This document shows, one piece after another, positions 1 to 7,558 of a stretch of 64,000 nucleotides of DNA (within the stretch, counting starts at the first letter, position 1; each line of letters opens with the position of its first letter). This stretch comes from MPNP01 sp026709725 (lineage in GTDB: Bacteria; Pseudomonadota; Alphaproteobacteria; Rhodobacterales; Rhodobacteraceae). The notes beneath the pieces are model-generated. The model saw only the letters and a list, made by a program, of their open reading frames with translations. It did no database searches and was not told the DNA's origin. The position numbers and the translations under genes are program-made. The DNA lies in the NCBI GenBank assembly GCA_965200805.1, contig OZ241384.1, forward strand, positions 2,046,001 through 2,110,000, in the 5' to 3' direction.

Positions 1-399
1 GAAAGCCCGGGTGCAGCCGGGCTGGACCTCAAGGCCAACCTGCTGATCGCTGACCGTTTGGCGGGAATCGGAATCGCCCCGGGCGCATTCACCCTTGTGC
101 CGACAGGTCTGCGTGTTGCGCTGCCACCGGGCTATGAGGCGCAGGTGCGCCCCCGATCAGGACTTGCATACCGATCAGGCGTGACGGTCCTGAACTCTCC
201 CGGGACGATTGACAGCGACTATCGTGGCGAGATCAGGATTCTTCTGGTCAATTTCGGCACCAGTCCCGCCTCAATCCTGCATGGGGACCGGATTGCCCAG
301 CTGGTCATTGCTGCATTGCCCCCGTATGAGATTCATCCTGTCCGCGATCTTGACAGCACCACGCGCGGGCATGGTGGATTTGGCTCGACCGGGCGGTGA
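1..399 (+). CDS. dut: dUTP diphosphatase, 5'-truncated by window edge
   Basis: This enzyme hydrolyses dUTP to dUMP and pyrophosphate, keeping uracil out of DNA and supplying dUMP for thymidylate synthesis. The frame is open from base 1 and ends in TGA at 397-399; only about the first 15-20 residues are missing. All five trimeric dUTPase motifs are visible in order: AGLDLKA, PRSGLA, the uracil-binding loop around NSPGTIDSDYRGE, GDRIAQLVI, and the C-terminal glycine-rich arm RGHGGFGSTG that closes over the substrate. The moeB gene follows directly and probably shares the transcript. Identification is secure. Confidence 0.96.
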   Translation, partial: ESPGAAGLDLKANLLIADRLAGIGIAPGAFTLVPTGLRVALPPGYEAQVRPRSGLAYRSGVTVLNSPGTIDSDYRGEIRILLVNFGTSPASILHGDRIAQLVIAALPPYEIHPVRDLDSTTRGHGGFGSTGR

Positions 400-456
400 G
401 TGCGGCACCCGCTGCTCCGGATGCCTTACCGGGTTTGGGATGGGGACGGATATCCA

Positions 457-1359
457 ATGATGGTCTGGGCCCTGGGTCTTGGGCTTGTCGGTCTGGTGGG
501 GCTGTATGCGCTCATGCTCCGCCGGCTGCGGCGCATATCCCGACGCCGCCTGCATGCGGCAGAGGAAAGTCACGCCGGGCCCGCGCTGAATGATCACGAG
601 ATCACGCGCTACGCACGTCATCTCGTTCTGCGCGAAATCGGTGGACCCCGACAGCTCAGACTCAAGCAGTCCAGAGTTCTGGTGGTGGGGGCCGGAGGGG
701 TCGGCTCGCCGGCGCTGCTCTATCTTGCGTCATGCGGGGTTGGCTGTCTCGGTGTCGTTGATGATGATCGGGTGGAGTTGACCAATCTGCAGCGCCAGAT
801 CATTCACGATGAGACAGGCCTGAAGACGCACAAGACCCGCAGCGCAAAGACTGCGATCAGGCGTCTGAATCCCCTCATCAACGTTGAGGAGCATCGTGTG
901 CGTCTGGACACGACAAATGCGTCCGATCTGATCGGTGCCTATGATCTCGTGATTGACGGGGCGGACAGGATCGAGACCCGACGGCTCGTCAATCGGGTTT
1001 GCGTTGACTGTTCAGTTCCACTGGTCTTTGGTGCTGTCAGCCAGTGGGAGGGACAGGTCGGTGTCATCCTCCCCGGCCAAAGTGCCTGTTATGAATGTCT
1101 GTTCCCCACAACGCCGGCAGCCGGTGATATCCCAACATGCGCAGAAGCCGGCGTCTTTGGTGCCCTGCCTGGCGTTGTTGGAACCCTCGCCGCGATCGAG
1201 GCCATGAAGATCTGCATGGAGATCGGCACACCGCTCATCAATGCAATCCTGATCTATGATGCACTCCATGGCAACACCCGCCAGATCGCCTGTGATCGCC
1301 GCCCGGGGTGCCAGGTCTGTGGCCACCTGTGGAACACGGGTCCAGAAAATGGGATCTGA
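457..1359 (+). CDS. moeB: Membrane-anchored MoeB/ThiF-type sulfur-carrier adenylyltransferase
   Basis: An E1-like enzyme that adenylates the C-terminal Gly-Gly of small sulfur carriers such as MoaD or ThiS, for molybdopterin or thiamine synthesis. ATG 457 is preferred because a hydrophobic stretch (WALGLGLVGLVGLYALML) follows at once and acts as a single N-terminal anchor, a layout known in some alphaproteobacterial MoeB proteins. A GTG at 400, directly abutting the dut stop, is the alternative start. The core shows RYARHLVLREIG, the nucleotide loop GAGGVGSPA, the acidic DGADRIETR segment, the conserved cysteine in IPTCAEAGVFG, and zinc-binding CYEC and CQVC pairs. A partner moaD lies about 53 kb away in this window. 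Which carrier it serves cannot be told from sequence alone. Confidence 0.87.
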   Translation: MMVWALGLGLVGLVGLYALMLRRLRRISRRRLHAAEESHAGPALNDHEITRYARHLVLREIGGPRQLRLKQSRVLVVGAGGVGSPALLYLASCGVGCLGVVDDDRVELTNLQRQIIHDETGLKTHKTRSAKTAIRRLNPLINVEEHRVRLDTTNASDLIGAYDLVIDGADRIETRRLVNRVCVDCSVPLVFGAVSQWEGQVGVILPGQSACYECLFPTTPAAGDIPTCAEAGVFGALPGVVGTLAAIEAMKICMEIGTPLINAILIYDALHGNTRQIACDRRPGCQVCGHLWNTGPENGI

Positions 1360-1674
1360 TCGGGACCCATCGGCTCCACACACCTGACTCCTCTCCAATC
1401 CGTACGAATGATCGGTGCATGCGGATTGGTGTGCGACAGATGCCGATGGAAGGACCAGAATAGTTTATGTGTCCTGTGGTAAGGAGGGGAGGAGCATACC
1501 CGTTTTTGGTACGAATTTCATTGCCCTTGATAGGCCATTGGTCAGACAGACCACTTTTCAAATTCTCAATGGAATATGCTGATTCCTAGACAGTTATGGG
1601 GCAGGATTAAACCGAACCTCCAGTGCCCGATCAGCGCACGTCTCCGACCCTGAACAGGTCTGACTTTTCAGGAG

Positions 1675-2045
1675 CCCATCTTCCGCACCAGTCGTGCCGA
1701 TGCCCTGATTTTCGACCCTCCTCGGACCCTGCGGCTCCTGTTTCCCGGGATTCAGGATCCGGAGATGCCAATGTCATGCCATGAAAGACATCAGATACCG
1801 GAATGATCCCTGACACCCCCATCCCGTCCCCGAGGGCGTCCGTGAGGGTGCGCGGGTGCGGCAGAAGACACGCCGCAATCCGGGTGCCGATCTTGCTGTC
1901 CCCAAGGAGACGTGGAAAGGTCCCGCCCGCACCCTCAGGGACCTCCTCATCATCACATGACGGGCCGGGACTGTCCCGCTCCCTGATTCCCCGCTCCCCG
2001 GGGATGATCCGGCCCTGGCCGCCTCCCGGATGCGGGCGGCGTGTG
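1675..2045 (+). repeat. Dispersed intergenic repeat, copy A (about 370 bp)
   Basis: This non-coding stretch after moeB matches the reverse complement of 40265-40634. The best-conserved blocks are at 1689-1760, 1785-1815 and 1915-2010 (for example TTTCCCGGGATTCAGGATCC and the CCCGCCCGCACCCTCAGGGA block). The middle part is more diverged and contains small indels. Frames across it are open by GC bias only and show no recognisable protein. I see no terminal inverted repeats or transposase. It may be a non-autonomous element or a structured intergenic repeat. The rest of the gap 1360-2570 holds no recognisable gene. Confidence 0.7.
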
Positions 2046-2143
2046 CTGCTGCCACAAGGGTGCGGGCCGCCGAGGGTGGGTCATCGATCATCTGCCCCCG
2101 TGGTCATCCATGGATGGGCCCAGTCTCCGAGGGCCCCGATGGG

Positions 2144-2197
2144 TTGTGATCATCAGGGGGGTTGTGATCATCAGGGGGGTTGTGATCATCAGGGGGA
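2144..2197. repeat. 18-bp tandem repeat, three copies, with TGATCA core
   Basis: Three exact copies of the 12-mer TTGTGATCATCA, at 2144, 2162 and 2180, are separated by runs of six G (five after the last). Each unit contains the palindrome TGATCA. The array sits in the long spacer between moeB and the nuclease-like gene. Function is unknown; the G runs make it prone to slippage. Confidence 0.85.
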
Positions 2198-2570
2198 GGG
2201 ATTGGCCGGGGTGCGCGTCCGGGCCCTGATGGCGGAGGGGATTCGTGCAGGAGGATCCGGGTGGTGAATTGCGCCAAGGGTTGCCGATGACCGGGAGCTG
2301 TGCCGGGAGGGATGGTCACTGTCCCTGACAGGTCACCGATGGGATGTCAGGCGGGTCTGTGGCATGAGGAGAGGTCATGGCATGGCGACACGCTCCGACC
2401 GGGGACATCCGTTGGTTCCCGGAAGACAGGGGGCGAAGGCACTTTTCGGGTGGAAGGGGTCTGGGGGTTCGGGGTAAACACAAAGAGGCTACACTGTCAT
2501 TTCGTGCCCAAGGCCCCGACAGGCTACACCCGCCCCCGGATTCTGCATGCCCTCTGCTGCATGATCATGC

Positions 2571-3170
2571 TCAATCTTGCGGTGAAATCGCCATCCCCGC
2601 TGCCTTGAACAATTGCAGTATGCGTCCGATGTCTGTTCCTGCCAGTGTGGTTGTCAGCCTGCTATGGATGGTTTCTGTCATCTCCCTGAGGTCCCAGATC
2701 CTGATCGGATTGCCCTGAATGGCCTCCTCAAAGGGCCTGTGACTCTCCCAGATCTTCCTGTCACCCTTGAGCCGGGTCACGGCTGTGACATGGGTAAATC
2801 GGTCCGTTCCCGTGGCCGCCTTGATCGCAGCAACAAAGGCTGCCGACCACTTTGGCTTTGTGAGTTCACGGAAAGCCTTCCATGCTGGTCTGCCATTCAT
2901 CTTCTCGCCTTTGGTCATCTTGCGAATCCAGGCTTCCGGCCCGAAGCCGCCTTGCCAGCTCTTGCAGGATACGACCACAACACGCTCATGATCGCTATGG
3001 TGCGGATTGTACCCGATGACATCAATATCACTGCAAACGCAGTCTTCTTCGCGGTTATAGTTCGGATGATCCTCAGCGGGTTTGTATTTGAGGTTGTGCT
3101 GGACAAAATACCCCTTGTGGATCAGGAACTCTTCCACAATCTGTTCAAGGATGTCCTCCTTGATTGCCAT
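2571..3170 (-). CDS. Solitary PD-(D/E)XK nuclease-like protein
   Basis: A 199-residue protein of unknown family with restriction-endonuclease-fold features. An N-terminal helix carries EQIVEEFLIHKGY. This is followed by SDIDVIGYN (the PD-like acidic motif, about residues 47-55) and VVVSCKSW (the (D/E)XK-like strand, about 64-71, with Cys-Lys-Ser in place of the usual Glu-X-Lys). The C-terminal half is helical and ends in AGMAISPQD. It has no methyltransferase neighbour, so a classic restriction pair is not indicated. A stand-alone defence, repair or mobile-element nuclease is possible. The start is the only ATG that keeps the N-terminal helix, although GGAG lies directly against it. Fold assignment is by motif only. 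Confidence 0.72.
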   Translation of the reverse strand: MAIKEDILEQIVEEFLIHKGYFVQHNLKYKPAEDHPNYNREEDCVCSDIDVIGYNPHHSDHERVVVVSCKSWQGGFGPEAWIRKMTKGEKMNGRPAWKAFRELTKPKWSAAFVAAIKAATGTDRFTHVTAVTRLKGDRKIWESHRPFEEAIQGNPIRIWDLREMTETIHSRLTTTLAGTDIGRILQLFKAAGMAISPQD

Positions 3171-3566
3171 CTCCTGTCACTCTCCCCCTTGCCAGTGCCA
3201 ATGATCCAGTCCTCGGAACCGATAGCAGAAAATGGCCGTTCGAACAATCTCCATGGCGATTATCGTCATTCAGGTGAGGTGCAACGGGGGTCTGGCATCC
3301 CCTACTACCGTACCATTTCTTGTGGACACCAAGCCCTTCCATATTGTTGCACAGCCAACGCTATTGCAGGTCCGGGTATTCGAACTGATCGGGACTCGGT
3401 TCAAAATACCAGTGGGATACTCCTAAAAACCAATAGAGTTTCGTGCTCCGAATCCGAGTAAACAGCGTCGTTGCTGATTCCTTTCCCTTGAGCCAGGTTT
3501 GCCAGAGTATAGTGACCCTTGCACAATATAGGGATGGTGATGCATCAGGGGCACCAATTTCCAACC

Positions 3567-3593
3567 ATCCTCATGGCAAAATCCCATGAGGAT
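3567..3593 (-). terminator. Hairpin downstream of the hydroxyacid dehydrogenase
   Basis: ATCCTCATGG and CCATGAGGAT form a perfect 10-bp stem around a 7-nt loop, about 40 bp past the stop of the minus-strand dehydrogenase. There is no clear T run after it, so factor-independent termination is only a possibility. The surrounding gap 3171-3633 holds nothing else I recognise. Confidence 0.5.
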
Positions 3594-3633
3594 AGGGTCT
3601 GGGGATCGCTGTTGCTCTTGTGATGCGGCGTGT

Positions 3634-4620
3634 TCAGACCATGCCGGGCACGACGAGATCGGGTGGGCGGTGGCCATCCTCGTGGGTCTTGATGTTGATC
3701 AGGACCTTCTCACCCATCTGGATACGTCCTTCGGTGGTGGCTGAACCGATATGCGGCAAGAGGACGACATTGTTCTGGTCCCGCAGTTCGGGGTTGATGT
3801 CGACACCTTTCTCGAAGACATCAAGACCGGCTCCCGCGAGTTCACTGGACTGCAGCATGCGGGTCAGGGCATTCTGATCGATAACGTCGCCGCGAGAGGT
3901 GTTGATGATGACCGCGGTGGGCTTGGCGAGTTTCAGACGCCTCGCATGCAGAAGATGAAACGTCGCGGGCGTGTGGGGACAGTTGACAGATATGATGTCC
4001 ATGCGGCTGACCATCTGGTCCAGACTTTCCCAGTAATGGGCATCAAGCTCCCCCTCAAGGTCCGGGTGGACACGTTTGCGGTTGTGATAGTGAATATGCA
4101 TGCCAAAAACCCGTGCACGGCGTGCAACTGCGGTTCCGACACGACCCATGCCGAGAATGCCGAGGTTCTTGCCGCCCAATCGTGTTCCCATCAGTGCGGT
4201 CGGGGCCCAGCCATCCCATTGACCGCTGTCCATCATCTGCAGGGATTCCCGCAATCGGCGGGTGACGGCCAGCATGAGGCAGAGTGCCATGTCAGCGGTA
4301 TCATCAGAATTAACCCCGGGGGTGTTGGAAACCAGAATCCCGCGCTGGCGGGCTGTCTCGATATCGATATGGTCAAACCCTGCACCATAATTGGCGATCA
4401 GGCGCAGCTGCGGACCGGCTTTGGCAAGGAGGGCATGATCAATGCTGTCAGTGATTGTTGGAACCAGCACATTTGCAGAGGCCATGGCCATGGCCAACTC
4501 GCCCTTTGTCATCGGTGTATCGTCATGACGCAACGTGGTGTCAAAGAGTTCCGACAGTCTCTTTTCAACACCTTCGGGCAATTTGCGGGTGACAGCCACC
4601 TTCAATCGGGATACGCTCAC
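3634..4620 (-). CDS. D-2-hydroxyacid dehydrogenase (glyoxylate/hydroxypyruvate reductase type)
   Basis: An NAD(P)H-dependent reductase of 2-oxoacids, most like the glyoxylate/hydroxypyruvate reductases (GyaR/GhrB group). The 328-residue length is normal. The Rossmann loop GILGMGRVGTA is near residue 154. The catalytic triad is present: Arg in NTSRGDVID, Glu in LAGAGLDVFE and His in LLPHIGSAT. The substrate loop NYGAGFDHID is also intact. The gene is monocistronic and faces away from the SH3-domain gene, so the 126-bp spacer 4621-4746 must hold both promoters. The exact oxoacid substrate cannot be decided from sequence. Confidence 0.92.
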   Translation of the reverse strand: MSVSRLKVAVTRKLPEGVEKRLSELFDTTLRHDDTPMTKGELAMAMASANVLVPTITDSIDHALLAKAGPQLRLIANYGAGFDHIDIETARQRGILVSNTPGVNSDDTADMALCLMLAVTRRLRESLQMMDSGQWDGWAPTALMGTRLGGKNLGILGMGRVGTAVARRARVFGMHIHYHNRKRVHPDLEGELDAHYWESLDQMVSRMDIISVNCPHTPATFHLLHARRLKLAKPTAVIINTSRGDVIDQNALTRMLQSSELAGAGLDVFEKGVDINPELRDQNNVVLLPHIGSATTEGRIQMGEKVLINIKTHEDGHRPPDLVVPGMV

Positions 4621-4746
4621 CCGGTTGCACCTCCGTGTCTGAATGTTTGCGAATTGACCACAACACGCTCACTTTGTACATCATGATCAGGTCTGACCCG
4701 AACTGTATGAACCATTAGCACCCAATCTGGTTATGTGGAATATGCG

Positions 4747-5298
4747 ATGATCAAGAATTCTGACGGATGCCTTGCCGGTGTCATTGTCCTCCTCGCAACG
4801 CTGCTTGTGCAGCCTGCATCGGCGGAGGTTGCCGGGAATGAACAGCCTGCGGTAAACCTTGAGCCGGAGCAACAGGTCGGCCGGGAAACCAGTCTGCCGA
4901 TCCCGCGCTATGTATCACTCAAGGCACGACGGGCGAATGCCCGGCGCGGGCCGAGCACTGTCTACCCAATCGACTGGGTCTTCACGCGGTCGGGAATCCC
5001 GCTCGAAGTCATTGGTGAGTTTGAAAACTGGCGTCAGATCCGCGCGATTGATGATGCGGAGGGCTGGGTTGTCAGCTCATTCCTGACGGGCCGCCGCACG
5101 GGCCTCATTACCGCCGACGGGACGCGTATTCACCTTCTGGCCAACAGCACATCGCTCACGGTTGCCAAGGCAAACAGGATGGTCATTGTTGCAGTCAGAA
5201 GCTGCAGCGAAGACTGGTGCCTGATTGACCTTGAGGATTTGAAGGGGTGGGTTCACAAGGATCATCTGTGGGGTGTGTATCACCATGAAGTGTTTTGA
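4747..5298 (+). CDS. Exported bacterial SH3-domain protein
   Basis: A 183-residue exported protein. ATG 4747 gives a compact Sec signal peptide (MIKNSDGCLAGVIVLLATLL, then VQPASA before cleavage); an in-frame GTG at 4735 is a weaker start. The mature part has two SH3-like repeats of the SH3_4 kind. The first contains ARRGPSTVYPIDWVF and WRQIRAIDDAEGWV; the second contains CSEDWCLIDLEDLKGWVHKDHLWG, split here as CSEDWCLIDLED and LKGWVHKDHLWG. Such proteins usually act in the periplasm at the cell wall. Pairing with a D-2-hydroxyacid dehydrogenase is common in alphaproteobacteria. No catalytic domain is visible. Confidence 0.88.
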   Translation: MIKNSDGCLAGVIVLLATLLVQPASAEVAGNEQPAVNLEPEQQVGRETSLPIPRYVSLKARRANARRGPSTVYPIDWVFTRSGIPLEVIGEFENWRQIRAIDDAEGWVVSSFLTGRRTGLITADGTRIHLLANSTSLTVAKANRMVIVAVRSCSEDWCLIDLEDLKGWVHKDHLWGVYHHEVF

Positions 5299-5349
5299 GA
5301 CTCCCGTGCGTCTTTCAGAATCCCCGCAAAATATCCTGTCCCGTTCCCA

Positions 5350-7377
5350 TCAGGTCGGGACCAGGCCGCGCTTGCTCAGCAATGCATCGACCGATGGCAG
5401 CCTGCCACGAAAATTCCGGTAGAGATCCTCGGGTCGGCCTGAACCGCCTTGCGAGAGGATCGTGCGCTCAAGGCGGGCCGCTGTCGTGGCGCAGAAAGGA
5501 CCACCTGCCTCCTCAAAAGCCTTGAAGGCATCCGCATCAAGGACTTCAGACCAGATGTAGCTGTAATAGCCGGCCGAATATCCGTCACCGGCAAAAACAT
5601 GCTGAAAATGCGGCACCGCGTGACGCATGCGAATCGGTCCCGGCATACCGATTTCAGTCAGAATGCTGTTCTGCAATTCCATCGCCGACGCCGTCTCTCC
5701 GGTGGTGTGCAGACGCAGGTCGACAAGAGCACTGGCCAGATATTCAACGGTGGCAAAGCCCTGGTCAAAATTCCGGGCCGCCAGAATCCTGTCCAGAAGA
5801 GCGGCATTGATGGCCTGGCCTGTCCGGATATGGCGGGCATGCTTCATGAGAACATCCTTCTGCTCCATCCAGTGTTCAAAAAGCTGGCTGGGCAACTCGA
5901 CAAAATCTCGGGCGACGCGCGTTCCTGATATCCGGGGGTAGGTGACATCGGAGAGCATGGCATGCAGTGCGTGCCCAAATTCATGGAAAAGGGTTCTGAC
6001 ATCGTCAAAGGAGAGCAGGCAATGTCCGTTCTCATCAGGCGGATTGAAATTGCAGACATTCACAACGATCGGTGACTCGGCCCCGCCAAGGCGCTTTTGG
6101 TCCCGAAAGGTGGAACACCAGGCCCCGGACTGCTTGCCGGACCGGGCGTGGTAATCGCCGATAAAGAGAGCCAGATGCCTGCCGTCACGGGTGACCTCCC
6201 AGCACCGGCAATCCGGGTGATAGAGGGATGTCTCAACCGGGGTGAATTCGAGAGAAAACAATCGTTCAGCACAGTCAAAGATCGCTCCGATCATCGCATC
6301 CAGTCCGAAATATGCCCGGACTTTTGCCTCCTGGTAGTCATGCCGGATCTGGCGCAGTTTCTCGGCATAATACCGCCAGTCCCATGGTTCGAGGTCTGCA
6401 TTGACGCCATCTTCTGCCATCAGAGTCCGCAAGGCGCCGGCATCGGCTTCAGCCTGCTGCCGGGCCGGTTGCCAGACATCGTCCAGAAGGGATTCCACCG
6501 CAGCCGCTGTCCCGGCCATGGTGTTCTCGAGTTTATAATCGGCATAATCGCGATAACCCAGCAGGTTGGCCAGTTCCCGGCGCAGGGCAAGGATTTCATC
6601 AACAATTGCCAGGTTGTTGTTTTCATTGTCATTCGCACCCCGTCCGACCCAGGCAAGATAAGCCGTCTTGCGGAGTTCCCGATCCGGGCAGTACTGAAGA
6701 AACGGGACGATAAGTGATCGGCTCAGCGATATCGCATGACCATGAATCCCCTTGTCTTTTGCCAGTTGCTGCATCCCGTCTTGCAGCGTATCCGGCAGGC
6801 CCTCCAGAGCAGTGGGCGGTATGGGCAGGGACCAGTCGGATTCATCAGCGAGGATGTTTTGGGAGAACTCTGTCTGCAGGGCGGCAAGTCGCGACCGGAT
6901 CGCTCCAAACCGTTTCTGGTCATCGGCAGTCAGTGCTGCCCCGCCACGCACAAAGTCCTCACGATAGAGTTCGAGAACGCGCAGTTGCTCGTCGGTCAGA
7001 TCCAGCGAAGAACGCTGTTCCCACAACGCATTGATCCGCCTGAACAGTGCAGCATTCATCACAATTTTCGTTGCATGCTCGGCAAGGCGAGGGGTGTACT
7101 CGGTCTCAATCCGTCGTCGTTCCTCATTGCTGTCAGCGGCCGCAAGATTGAAGAACATGCTGGCCACACGATCAAGGCTCTGGTTGGCATTCTCCATCCG
7201 CTCAATTGTATTGGCGTAAGTGGGCGATTCCGGATTGCCGGCAATCCTGTCAATCTCGGCGAGGCCATCAGCGAAGGCAGTTTCAAATGCGTCCCGAAAC
7301 TGATTGTCCTCGATCTGATCAAACGGGGGAAGGGCGTGGATGCCGGTCCATGTCTGCAGAAGCGGGTTTTCATTCAT
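5350..7377 (-). CDS. prlC: Oligopeptidase A, M3 family metallopeptidase
   Basis: A cytosolic zinc peptidase that degrades short peptides, including cleaved signal peptides. At 675 residues it has the usual oligopeptidase A length. The zinc site FHEFGHALHAML lies near residue 467, with the downstream glutamate in a helix of the same domain. Upstream, the all-helical M3 cap is present, beginning MNENPLLQTW. The C-terminal region has AGYYSYIWSEVLDADAF, a typical M3 substrate-binding segment. It converges with the SH3 gene (51-bp gap) and is divergent from the flavoprotein at 7559. The reading frame is intact. Confidence 0.93.
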   Translation of the reverse strand: MNENPLLQTWTGIHALPPFDQIEDNQFRDAFETAFADGLAEIDRIAGNPESPTYANTIERMENANQSLDRVASMFFNLAAADSNEERRRIETEYTPRLAEHATKIVMNAALFRRINALWEQRSSLDLTDEQLRVLELYREDFVRGGAALTADDQKRFGAIRSRLAALQTEFSQNILADESDWSLPIPPTALEGLPDTLQDGMQQLAKDKGIHGHAISLSRSLIVPFLQYCPDRELRKTAYLAWVGRGANDNENNNLAIVDEILALRRELANLLGYRDYADYKLENTMAGTAAAVESLLDDVWQPARQQAEADAGALRTLMAEDGVNADLEPWDWRYYAEKLRQIRHDYQEAKVRAYFGLDAMIGAIFDCAERLFSLEFTPVETSLYHPDCRCWEVTRDGRHLALFIGDYHARSGKQSGAWCSTFRDQKRLGGAESPIVVNVCNFNPPDENGHCLLSFDDVRTLFHEFGHALHAMLSDVTYPRISGTRVARDFVELPSQLFEHWMEQKDVLMKHARHIRTGQAINAALLDRILAARNFDQGFATVEYLASALVDLRLHTTGETASAMELQNSILTEIGMPGPIRMRHAVPHFQHVFAGDGYSAGYYSYIWSEVLDADAFKAFEEAGGPFCATTAARLERTILSQGGSGRPEDLYRNFRGRLPSVDALLSKRGLVPT

Positions 7378-7409
7378 GGCTGTTCTTTCATCCTGGTTGT
7401 ATATGCACT

Positions 7410-7477
7410 ATGGTCGTTTGCATCGCACTTGACCGGGTCAAGCCGGTGATCAGGACCATACATATGCAGACGACCAT
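7410..7477. promoter_or_regulatory. Inverted repeats in the divergent prlC/flavoprotein promoter region
   Basis: Two 14-bp arms, ATGGTCGTTTGCAT (7410-7423) and ATGCAGACGACCAT (7464-7477), are inverted with 13 of 14 bases paired. Between them lies a second perfect palindrome, CTTGACCGGGTCAAG (7428-7442). Nested dyads in a divergent spacer are typical of a regulator-binding site, but no regulator gene is adjacent. Confidence 0.45.
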
Positions 7478-7558
7478 GGATTTCAATTCATCGGTGGACC
7501 GGTGCAGGCGGGGTGCCGGTGCATCCCCTCCCGCTTCCGCGAAGTTGACGCAGAGCGC

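Noticed and set aside
6097..6717. Long plus-strand frames opposite the M3 peptidase
   Set aside because: Shadow frames of a clear minus-strand gene with catalytic motif.
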